Below, piece after piece: positions 47,296-55,681 of a DNA stretch of 64,000 bases (positions within the stretch are counted from its first letter, which is position 1; the number at the start of each line of letters is the position of its first letter). Both the position numbers and the translations under genes were made by a program. The notes below the pieces were generated by a model. That model made no database searches. It was not told where the DNA came from and was given only the letters and a program-made list of their open reading frames with translations. The DNA lies in contig CAVSKI010000011.1 of NCBI GenBank assembly GCA_963728495.1, forward strand, positions 248,001-312,000, read 5' to 3'. The DNA comes from JACVRW01 sp963728495. Its GTDB lineage: Bacteria > Actinomycetota > Thermoleophilia > Solirubrobacterales > Thermoleophilaceae.

Positions 47296-47963
47296 GCTTT
47301 CGCGAGCCCGTGACGGGCGGGGCAGGGCTGCAGGAGGCGCCATCCGAACGCCTATCGCTAGGCGTAGCGGCGCGACTGTCGCGCTACCTCCAGGTTCTCA
47401 CCCAGGCCAAGAAGATGGGTCGCGAGACGATTTCGTCGCAGGAGCTGGCCGAGTACACGCACGTGAACTCGACGCAGATCCGGCGCGACCTGTCCGGTTT
47501 CGGCAAGTTCGGCAAGCGCGGCGTGGGCTACAACGTCGACTCGCTCGTGTCGCAGATCCGCAAGATCCTGCGCACCACCGGCAAGCACAACATCGCCCTC
47601 TTCGGCGCCGGCAACCTCGGCCAGGCGATCGCCGGCTCGGACATCTTCGCCGATCACGGTTTCCGCGTGGTGGCCCTGTTCGACAAGGACCAGAAGAAGG
47701 TCGGCAAGAGCGTCGGAGAGGGCCTCGAGGTCCGCCCGTACGAGGACCTCGAGCGCATCATCCGCGAGGAGGACGTGGTGGTGGGCGTGCTCGCGGTGCC
47801 CACCGAGGCGGCTCAGGGGGTGGCCGACGATCTCGTGGAGGCCGGCGTGAAGATCATCTTCAACTATTCCGAGTCTCTGCTCCAGGTGCCGCCGGAGGTG
47901 ACCGTCCACACCTCCAGTCCCGCCGTCGACCTGCTCTACGCGCTCTACTTCTACCTCACCTGA
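47292..47963 (+). CDS. rex: Redox-sensing transcriptional repressor Rex
   Basis: A 223-residue repressor. The winged helix (residues ~25-85) has YTHVNSTQIRRDLSGFGKFGKRGVGY, and the NADH-sensing Rossmann fold has LFGAGNLGQAIA at 103-114. Rex represses respiratory and fermentative genes until NADH rises. GTGA overlap with the glutaredoxin gene. No TTGTGAA-type Rex operator was seen in the window. Confidence 0.95.
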   Translation: MSFREPVTGGAGLQEAPSERLSLGVAARLSRYLQVLTQAKKMGRETISSQELAEYTHVNSTQIRRDLSGFGKFGKRGVGYNVDSLVSQIRKILRTTGKHNIALFGAGNLGQAIAGSDIFADHGFRVVALFDKDQKKVGKSVGEGLEVRPYEDLERIIREEDVVVGVLAVPTEAAQGVADDLVEAGVKIIFNYSESLLQVPPEVTVHTSSPAVDLLYALYFYLT

Positions 47964-49108
47964 TGCTCGACATGGCCCGCGTCCACGAGGCGTTCGAGGC
48001 CTCAACGGACTTCACGGTTGGAATCGAGGAGGAGTTCGCGATCCTCGACCGGGAGACCCTCTCGCTGGCCCAGCGCTTCGAGGAGCTGCGCGACGCCGCC
48101 CAGGCCGACCCGGTGCTCGCCCAATCGGTGGCCGGCGAGCTGATCAAGTCGGAGATAGAGATCCGCTCTGGCCGGGGCGAGACCTTTGCGGATGCGATCG
48201 CCCTGCAGCGCGAGGCTCGCCAGCGCCTGTTTGCGCTGGCCGACCGGCACCAGGCCCTGCTGGCCGCCACCGGCACGCATCCGTGGAGCCCCTGGCAGGA
48301 TCAGCAGATCATCGACACCGAGCACTACCGGAGGGTGGCCGAAGGGCTCCAGTACGTCGCTTGGCGCAACAACACCTTCTCGCTGCACGTGCACGTGGGC
48401 GTGCGCGGCGCCGACCGCGCGGTCAGGGTGTGTGACCGCCTGCGTCCCGTTCTGCCCGAGCTGCTGGCCCTGTCGGCCAACTCGCCCTTCCTTGACGGTC
48501 GCTCCTCCGGGCTGCACTCGGTGCGCACGCAGATCTTCACCAAGAGCTTCCCTCGCTGCGGCATCCCCGACCCGTTCGGGGGCTGGCAGGGCTACGTCGA
48601 CTACGTCGACTTCCTGCAGCGGACGGGCTCCATCGTCGAGCAGACCCAGATCTGGTGGAGCGTCCGCCCGCACCACTCCTACGGCACGGTCGAGCTGCGC
48701 ATCTGCGATGCCCAGACCAGCGCCGCCGATTCCAGCGCGCTCGAGGCGCTGGTGGCCGCCTGTGTGGCCCAGGCGGCCATCGACGAGGCGGAGGGCGTGC
48801 CCTTCGCCGATCCTCCGCCGCGCTACATCGAGGAGAACTTCTGGCGCGCGATCCGCTACGGCCTCGACGGCAAGCTGATCGATCTGGTCCGCGAAGACGA
48901 GTTTCCCGCGGCTCAGGTGGCCGAGCGGCTGCTCGCCTGGACCGCGCCCGCGCGGGCCGAGTTGGGCGTGGAGCCCGTGCTGCCGGAGGCAAACGGCGCA
49001 CAGCGCCAGCGCCGGGCTTTCGAGGCAGGTGCCTCGCTGCAGGAAATCTACGAAAACGAGGTCGCGGAGACGCAGCGCACCTACGCGGCCGAGGAGGTGA
49101 GCGCTTGA
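47963..49108 (+). CDS. YbdK-type carboxylate-amine ligase (glutamate-cysteine ligase 2 family)
   Basis: A 381-residue GCS2-family protein: FTVGIEEEFAILDRETL start, ELIKSEIEIRSG, RNNTFSLHVHVGVRG with metal-binding histidines, and HHSYGTVELRICDAQT. It may join glutamate and cysteine or another carboxylate-amine pair, giving a low-molecular-weight thiol. Context with glutaredoxin and Rex supports a redox role. ATG overlaps the rex stop by one base. Confidence 0.85.
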   Translation: MLDMARVHEAFEASTDFTVGIEEEFAILDRETLSLAQRFEELRDAAQADPVLAQSVAGELIKSEIEIRSGRGETFADAIALQREARQRLFALADRHQALLAATGTHPWSPWQDQQIIDTEHYRRVAEGLQYVAWRNNTFSLHVHVGVRGADRAVRVCDRLRPVLPELLALSANSPFLDGRSSGLHSVRTQIFTKSFPRCGIPDPFGGWQGYVDYVDFLQRTGSIVEQTQIWWSVRPHHSYGTVELRICDAQTSAADSSALEALVAACVAQAAIDEAEGVPFADPPPRYIEENFWRAIRYGLDGKLIDLVREDEFPAAQVAERLLAWTAPARAELGVEPVLPEANGAQRQRRAFEAGASLQEIYENEVAETQRTYAAEEVSA

Positions 49109-49440
49109 GCGCACAGGAACCACCACCGCAGCTTCCCGAGGCCGCCGACATCCTCGTCAGCACCGCCGCCTCGCTGGTCAACCTCGCCGGGATCCGGCTG
49201 ACGGAGGCCGAGCACAAGAGCCCGCCGAAGGCCAAGGAGGCCATCGAGGCCGCGCGTCAGTTGCTCCCGCTGTGTCCCGAGGACGCAGTCGGGCCGATCA
49301 AAGACGCGCTCTCCCAGGTGCAGATGCTGTACGTGAAGGAGACGCGAGGGGATCCTCCGCCCTCGGCCGAGCCGAGCGCCTCGGACGAGGCGGAGCGCGC
49401 CAAGGCGCGTTCGAAGATCTGGACACCGGGAAGCGAATGA
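49105..49440 (+). CDS. Conserved small helical protein of unknown function
   Basis: A 111-residue protein from TTG 49105 (TTGA overlap). Two helices (ADILVSTAASLVNLAGIRL and AKEAIEAARQLLPLC) are followed by an acidic, Pro-rich tail ending in KIWTPGSE. The helix pair resembles DUF1844-like small proteins. No function can be proposed beyond co-expression with the ligase and MTA phosphorylase. Confidence 0.65.
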   Translation: MSAQEPPPQLPEAADILVSTAASLVNLAGIRLTEAEHKSPPKAKEAIEAARQLLPLCPEDAVGPIKDALSQVQMLYVKETRGDPPPSAEPSASDEAERAKARSKIWTPGSE

Positions 49441-50220
49441 TCGGGATCTTCGGCGGCTCGGGCTTCTATCGCTTTCTCGAAGAGGTGGAGGAGATGCCGG
49501 TGGCCACGCCCTACGGGCCTCCGTCGGCGCCCGGTGCGGGTGGGCAAGCTCGACGACATCGAGGTCGCCTTCATGCCCCGCCACGGCGATGAGCACTCGC
49601 TTCCCCCGCACCGGATCAACTACCGGGCGAACGTCTGGGCTATGAAGGAGATCGGCGTGAACCGGCTCATCGGGCCGTGCGCCTGCGGCTCGCTGCGGCC
49701 GGAGCTCGAGCCGGGAACGTTCGTGATCTGCGATCAGTTCGTCGACCGCACCCACGCGCGCGAGAGCACCTTCTACGACGGCCCCCAGACCACCCACGTG
49801 GCCGCCGCGGATCCCTACTGCGCCGACCTCAGCCGCATCCTGGTCGAGGCGGCTGTGGCACAGGAGCTCCCGGTGGTGGAGGGCGGGACGGTGGTGGTGA
49901 TCCAGGGACCGCGCTTCTCGACGCGGGCGGAGTCGCGCTGGTATGTCGAGAGCGGCTTCGACGTGATCAACATGACCCAGTATCCGGAGTGCTGGCTGGC
50001 CCGCGAGCTGGAGCTCTGCTACGCCAACGTGTCGCTCGTGACCGACTACGACGTGGGTCTGGAGGGCATGGAGCCGGTGTCGGCCGACGCCGCCTTCGCG
50101 GTGTTCCGCGAGAACCTCGACCGCCTGCAGGCGCTGCTTCGGCGGGCCATTCCTCGCATCGGCTCTCAGCCCGATGATGCCTGCGCCCACGCTCTGCGAA
50201 GCGCGATTGTCCACGGGTAG
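49437..50220 (+). CDS. mtnP: S-methyl-5'-thioadenosine phosphorylase, interrupted by one frameshift
   Basis: MIGIFGGSGFYRFLEE starts the gene (ATGA overlap). At the CCCGG of 49530-49534 one extra G breaks the frame; removing it gives PPSAPVRVGKLDD and a ~260-residue phosphorylase. Later motifs are FMPRHGDEHSLPPHRINYRAN, VVIQGPRFSTRAES, INMTQYPE and VTDYDVGLE. The TDYD segment favours adenine over hypoxanthine nucleosides. It salvages methionine from methylthioadenosine. Confidence 0.82.
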
Positions 50221-50341
50221 GCGGTGAAGGCGCACCACTAGCTAGACTGCTGGCCCTCTTTTCCGGGCGGAGTCCGATCCCCCGGGCGCCCTTCGCGCTC
50301 GGCCGCTCGCTGACTGAACTTTTGGACGGAGGAAATACCCC

Positions 50342-52444
50342 TTGGAATTCCTGACTGACTGGGGCGTGGTAATCGCGCTCGCCTGCGCCGGCGCCGCCGT
50401 GGCCTACGGCGTCGTCACCTCACGCTGGCTGCTCTCCCTGTCGCCCGGCAATGAGCAGATGCAGGAGATCTCGCGCGCCGTGCAGGTGGGCGCCAGCGCG
50501 TATCTGCGGCGCCAGTACCAAATCATCGCCGCGGTGGCCGTGGTGCTCGCGGTGATACTGGCCGTTGCGCTGGAGTTGTCGGACTCCGAGGGCATCCTGA
50601 TCGCCGTCGGCTTCCTCATCGGCGGCACCTTCTCGGGCGCGGCGGGATTCATCGGCATGAACGTGTCGGTGCGCGCCAACGCCCGCGTGGCGGAGTCCGC
50701 GCGCTCGGGCGTGTCGCGGGCGCTCGAGGTGGCCTTCAAGGGGGGCGCGGTCACGGGCATGCTCGTAGCGGGCTTGGCGCTGCTGGGCGTAGCGGGCTAC
50801 TACGGCGTCCTGATCCTGTTCGGCGTGGAGGAGCGCGACGCCATCGATGCTCTCGTGGGGCTGGGCTTCGGCGGCTCGCTGATCTCCGTGTTCGCGCGTT
50901 TGGGCGGCGGCATCTTCACAAAGGCGGCTGACGTCGGCGCCGACCTCGTCGGCAAGATCGAGGCCGGCATACCTGAGGACGACCCGCGCAACCCCGCCGT
51001 GATCGCCGACAACGTTGGCGACAACGTGGGCGACTGCGCCGGCATGGCGGCCGACCTCTTCGAGACCTACGCCGTGACCGCCGTCGCGGTAATGCTGCTC
51101 GGCGTGCTCACCTTCCAGGAGATCGGCACGGTGGCGACCTTCCCGCTGGTCATCGGCGGCGTTTCGATCCTCGCCTCGATCATCGGCACCTACGCGGTGA
51201 AGAGCCGCACGGGCAACGTGGAACGAGCGCTGTACCAGGGACTTATCGTGTCGGGCGGCCTGGCCGCACTGGCCTTCCTGCCCATCACGCTCGGCATGAT
51301 GGACGATCTCACCTTCAAGGGTGAGGTCTCCGAGCTGCTGCGCGGCGGCTCGGGCGAGGCGCCGAGCGGGATCGAGCTCTACATCTGCACGCTGGTCGGC
51401 ATCGCGGTCACCGCGGGCCTGTTCGTGATCACCGACTACTACACGTCGACCCGCTTTCGACCGGTGCGCACTACCGCCCGGGCCTCCCAGACCGGTCACG
51501 CCACGAACATCATCCAGGGCCTCGCCCAGGGCCTCCAGTCCACGGCCGCCCCGGCCATCCTGCTGGCGATCGGCATCCTGGTGGCCAACGAGCTGGGCGG
51601 CATCTACGGGATCGGCGTGGCGGTGATGGCCCAGCTGTCGCTGACCGGTCTGATCGTGGCGCTCGACGCCTTCGGCCCGATCACCGACAACGCCGGCGGG
51701 ATCGCCGAGATGGCCGATCTGCCGGAGGACGTGCGCAACGTGACCGACCCGCTCGACGCGGTCGGCAACACGACCAAGGCGGTGACCAAGGGGTACGCGA
51801 TCGGCTCGGCGGTGCTCGCCGCGCTGGTGCTCTTCGCCGCCTTCGTGGAGGAGCTGCGCGAGGAGTCGGTCAAGGAGGGCGCCACGGTCACCTCGTTCGA
51901 CATCTCCCAGCCCGAGGTGCTGATCGGGCTGCTGATCGGCGGCATGATGGTCTACCTGTTCGCCGCGCTGGCCATCGAGTCCGTCGGCCGGGCGGGCGGC
52001 GGCGTGGTCGAGGAGGTGCGCCGGCAGTTCAAGGAGAAGCCGGGCATCATGGACGGCACGGAGAAGCCCGACTACGCGCGGGCGGTGGACATCGTCACCG
52101 CCTCGGCCCAGCGAGAGATGATCGCCCCGGCGCTGATCCCGATCGTGATCACCCCGATCGTGGGGCTGCTCTCGACCCAGGCGCTCGGCGGCCTGCTCAT
52201 CGGCGTGATCGTCGTGGGCTTCTTCGCCGCGGTCTCGATGACCGCAGGCGGCGGAGCCTGGGACAACGCGAAGAAGCTGATCGAGGACGGCGAGTACGGC
52301 GGGAAGGGCTCGGATGCCCACGCCGCTTCGATCACGGGCGACACGGTCGGCGACCCCTACAAGGACACGGCCGGCCCGGCCATCAACCCCATGATCAAGG
52401 TGGCGAACATCGTGGCGCTGCTGATCATCCCGTTCCTGGTGTGA
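50342..52444 (+). CDS. hppA: Membrane-bound proton-pumping pyrophosphatase, K+-independent type
   Basis: A 700-residue integral membrane enzyme with ~16 helices. PPi-binding motifs include GADLVGKIEAGIPEDDPRNP, DNVGDNVGDCAGMAADLFE and the late AYSDAHAAS-like region (KGSDAHAASITGDTVGDP). In GNTTKAVTKGYAIGSA, Lys479 and Thr482 are the residues that mark K+-independent H+-PPases. It couples PPi hydrolysis to proton export. The TTG start follows a good GGAGG site at about 50328. A TAGACT box at 50243-50248 would give a ~90-nt leader. Confidence 0.95.
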   Translation: MEFLTDWGVVIALACAGAAVAYGVVTSRWLLSLSPGNEQMQEISRAVQVGASAYLRRQYQIIAAVAVVLAVILAVALELSDSEGILIAVGFLIGGTFSGAAGFIGMNVSVRANARVAESARSGVSRALEVAFKGGAVTGMLVAGLALLGVAGYYGVLILFGVEERDAIDALVGLGFGGSLISVFARLGGGIFTKAADVGADLVGKIEAGIPEDDPRNPAVIADNVGDNVGDCAGMAADLFETYAVTAVAVMLLGVLTFQEIGTVATFPLVIGGVSILASIIGTYAVKSRTGNVERALYQGLIVSGGLAALAFLPITLGMMDDLTFKGEVSELLRGGSGEAPSGIELYICTLVGIAVTAGLFVITDYYTSTRFRPVRTTARASQTGHATNIIQGLAQGLQSTAAPAILLAIGILVANELGGIYGIGVAVMAQLSLTGLIVALDAFGPITDNAGGIAEMADLPEDVRNVTDPLDAVGNTTKAVTKGYAIGSAVLAALVLFAAFVEELREESVKEGATVTSFDISQPEVLIGLLIGGMMVYLFAALAIESVGRAGGGVVEEVRRQFKEKPGIMDGTEKPDYARAVDIVTASAQREMIAPALIPIVITPIVGLLSTQALGGLLIGVIVVGFFAAVSMTAGGGAWDNAKKLIEDGEYGGKGSDAHAASITGDTVGDPYKDTAGPAINPMIKVANIVALLIIPFLV

Positions 52445-52450
52445 GCGAGC

Positions 52451-53528
52451 GTGCCGTGCCGGCGTTCATCGGTCGCCGCCGCGTTTGCGTGCGTGACATC
52501 GCTGGCGATCGCCAGCGGCGCGGCGGCCACTCCCATGACAGTCCAGGTGGTCAACGGGCGCGGAGTGGAGCAGGTCAGCAGGGTCACGGACTCTTCGGGT
52601 AGTCGCTGGACCAACGGCCATGGCCTCGTGGTCCTGGACGTGGCGCCAGGCGAACAGGTCGCCGCCACGCGGGGTGACGCAGCACCGGAGGGAGCGGCGG
52701 GTATCACCTACTCGGTGCCGGATCCGGTGCCGGCACTCGCCCGGATAACCCTCCCTGCCCTGCCCGACGCCCTCGCTCCCGCGCACGACGCCGCGGAGGC
52801 CTGGCTGCTCGCGGCTGTGAACGGTGAGCGTGCGGGACGGGGACTGGCGTCGCTGCAGCAGTCCGGCTCACTCAACCGGACCGCCGACGTCTACGCGCGC
52901 CACCTATTCGTCAACGACGTTTTCAGCCATACCGCTCTCTTCACTCCTCCCGTGCGCGCCGTCGATCAGGGCTGGCCGATCCCGGGCGGCGGCGGACTGG
53001 GTGAGGTGCTCGCGCTGGCGCCGTCGAAGGAGTCCGCGCTCGCGGCCTGGAAGGGAAGCTCGGGCCACTGGACTCTCCTGATGAGCGCCGGCGCCAACGT
53101 CACCGGTGTGGCCCAGGCCGGCAACCGCTGGGTCATGACTCCGAGCACGTGCGGCCCGACCGACGCGCCGGAGCGCTGCGAGATCGGCCAGAGCGGCGTG
53201 CGTTTCCCGGCCACGCCCCCATCGGGAACCGCGGCCGGTCAGGGCCCCGGTGCCGGCAACAAGCGCGCCCGGATGCGCGTGCGGCTGCGCCGCACGGGCC
53301 GGCGCCTCGTGGTCGGCGTGCGCCTGCTCGAGGGCCGGGGCGTGCTGAAAGTTTCCGTGCGTCAGGGTCGCAGGCGGGCCCGCTTGCAGGCACGCCGCAG
53401 GCGGACCCTCCTGACAGCCACGACCGTGCTCCCGACGCGGTGGTTCCTGGCGGATCGTCGTCCGCTTCGAGGGCGCTGCGGGATGGGCCGACAGGCGCGT
53501 GAGCCGGAGGTCGCCCAAAAAGCGCTGA
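52451..53528 (+). CDS. Secreted CAP/SCP-domain protein, frameshift near its 3' end
   Basis: A protein of ~358 residues after repair, from GTG 52451, seven bases after hppA. A signal peptide (ending AAA around residue 26), a small N-terminal beta region, and a CAP/SCP domain (LLAAVNGERAGRGLASLQQ, FSHTALFTP, GEVLALAPSKESALAAWKGSSGH) are followed by an Arg-rich beta domain. As sequenced the frame runs to 53710; moving by one base near 53440-53449 gives WRIVVRFEGAAGWADRRVS and a stop at 53526-53528, a far better end. The CAP function is unknown. Confidence 0.7.
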
Positions 53529-53535
53529 CCGGATG

Positions 53536-53541
53536 TAGTCT
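53536..53541 (+). promoter_or_regulatory. TAGTCT -10 box before the first APC gene
   Basis: TAGTCT ends 11 bases before ATG 53553 and just after the repaired stop of the CAP gene. Same hexamer as before uvrB and udg. Confidence 0.4.
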
Positions 53542-53552
53542 CGCCCGTCGGG

Positions 53553-55443
53553 ATGGCCGAGTATCGCCCCAAGAACCGTGGGCTGGAACGGGTGCTCGGC
53601 ACGGGGGCCCTGTTCAGCACCGCCTACGGCAACGTCGGTTCGTCGATCTACTACGCGCTGGGCCTGGTGGCGATCTTCGCTCTCGGGATGACGCCCGGTG
53701 GTGTTCGTGATCGCCGGGCTGATCTTCGCTTGCACCGCCGCCACCTACACGGAGGCCACGACGATGTACCCGGAGGCGGGTGGGTCGTCCTCGTTCGCCC
53801 GCCGCGCGTTCAACGAGTTCTGGTCCTTCTTCGCCGCGTGGGGCCAGATGCTCACCTACATCATCACCGTCGCCATTTCGGCGTTCTTCGTCCCTCACTA
53901 CCTGGGGGTCTTCTGGGAGCCGCTCGGTGAGTCGCCGGCCGACATCGTGGGCGGCATCGTGGTGGTGGCGTGTTCGCCGGGGTCAACATCGTCGGCGTCA
54001 AGGAGTCTGCCGGCGTCAACGTCTTCTTGGCGCTGACGCCGACTTCCTGACCCAGGTGGTGCTGGTGCGTCCTCGGACTTGTGCTGGTCTTCTCCCCGGA
54101 CTCCTGGTGAGGAAGGTCGACTTCTGGACGATGCCGACCGTTTCCAACTTCCTGATCGCGATCCCGGTTGGCGATGGTGGCCTACACAGGCATCGAGACG
54201 GTCTCGAACATGGCCGAGGAGGCACGCGACTACGGCGAAGACCATCCCGCGTGGAATCGGCCGGGTGGTAGTGGCCGTCGCCGCGATCTACACCTTCCTG
54301 CCCGCCGATCGCGCTGTCGGCGATGCCCGTGCGCGACGGCGAGACGACGCTCGGCCTGCCCAAGGAGGAGGGCGGCTACGCCGACGATCCGATCCTGGGC
54401 GTGGTGGAGAACATCGACCTCGGGTGCGCTCCAGGGCGCGGCCGAGATCTACGTCGGCATCCTGGCCGCCACGATCCTGTTCATCGCCACAAACGCCGGC
54501 ATGATCGGCGTGTCGCGCCTGACCTACTCGATGGGCCAGCACCGCCAGCTTCCCGAGCTGCTGCGGGCACTGCACCCGCGCTTCCGCACGCCGTACATCG
54601 CCATACTGATCTTCGGCCTTGTCGCCTGCCTCACGATCGTTCCCGGGCAGGCCGAGTTTCTCGGCGTGATCTACGCCTTCGGCGCCATGCTGTCGTTCAC
54701 GATCGCCCACTGGCGGTCATCGCACTGCGTCATCGAACCAGCCCGAGGCCGAACGGCCCTGGCGCGGCCCGGCGACGCTTCGTGTACGTGGGCGCGAGCT
54801 CCCGCTCTTCGCGGTCTTCGGCGGCCTCGGCACCGGGACCGCCTTCGATCGTGGTGACCGTTCTTGACGTGGAGATTTCGTCGCGGGCGCGCATCTGGCT
54901 GGCGATCGGGATGATCATCTACGTCCTGTTCCGCCGCCGGCAGGGGCTCTCGCTCACCGAAACCCACAGGTCGTCATGCCCAAGCCCGTGGTCGAGCACG
55001 AGGTCGAATACGAGTCGGTGCTGGTGGCCTTCGAGGACGGCGACTTCTCCCACGAGGCGGTCGCCACCGCGGCGCGCCTGGCCGCCCGGCGGCGCCGCGG
55101 AATCCACGTGCTGGTAACGATCACCGTGCCCATCGGCTCGCCCATCGACGCCTCGATGCCCGAGGAGGAGGCGCGCGCCGCTTCGCTGATCGACTCCGCG
55201 CGCGTGCGCGGCGGGCGCCGCGTGACGGGCCACTGGGAGAAGGTGCGCCCCAACCAGGCCGGCCGGCGCATAGTCGAGGAGGCGCGCGAGATCCATGCTC
55301 GCGCCCTGGTCATGTCGCTACCGCCCCGGCGTACCGGAAGGTCGCTGTTCGGGAAGACGCTCGAGACCGTGCTCAGCGAGCGCCCCTGCCGGGTGATCAT
55401 CGACTCCTCGCGCGGGGTCGATGGCGGCCGTGACGGCCGATAG
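53553..55443 (+). pseudogene. APC-family permease with C-terminal UspA domain, many frameshifts
   Basis: The protein can be followed from MAEYRPKNRGLERVLG to the end, but only by switching frame about 13 times between 53690 and 54985, each time by one base. Examples are an extra G in CCCGGTGG near 53692, an extra G in GAAGACC near 54240, a missing base near 54713 and an extra G near 54849. Membrane helices (e.g. YIAILIFGLVACLTIVPG) and the last ~155 residues, an intact UspA domain (VLVAFEDGDFSHEAVATA), are conserved. Its layout equals the gene at 55678. Dead gene or badly assembled stretch; the latter seems likelier. Confidence 0.65.
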
Positions 55444-55456
55444 ACCCTTCGCGCCC

Positions 55457-55462
55457 TACGAT
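55457..55462 (+). promoter_or_regulatory. TACGAT -10 box before a small membrane protein gene
   Basis: TACGAT ends six bases before GTG 55469, again the spacing of a leaderless promoter. Confidence 0.35.
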
Positions 55463-55468
55463 ACGAGC

Positions 55469-55681
55469 GTGCAACGCGCCCTTCTTGCGTCCACGCGCGT
55501 GCTCAGCACGCTGATCGTGGTGCTCGGTCTCGCGATGATCGTTCTCTCGCTGGCCAAGGGGGGCGGCCCGCTCGCGCTGGGCGTCGTCCTCGGCACGATG
55601 CTCGCGGCGATCGGCGCGCTGCGCCTGTGGTTCGCGCGCGGCGCCGGGCCCGCCCGCGCGCCGGGCGGCGGCGAGCCGTGA
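55469..55681 (+). CDS. Small two-helix membrane protein
   Basis: A 70-residue protein from GTG 55469, or 86 residues from ATG 55421 inside the preceding gene. Two hydrophobic helices (STLIVVLGLAMIVLSLA and ALGVVLGTMLAAIGALRLWF) and a Pro/Gly tail. No family recognised. Its stop overlaps the GTG start of the next permease, so it may belong to that transporter's operon. Confidence 0.55.
   Translation: MQRALLASTRVLSTLIVVLGLAMIVLSLAKGGGPLALGVVLGTMLAAIGALRLWFARGAGPARAPGGGEP

Noticed and set aside
50221..50341. Riboswitch in the hppA leader
   Set aside because: The ~90-nt leader has a GC-rich middle but no recognisable aptamer core or terminator/antiterminator pair.
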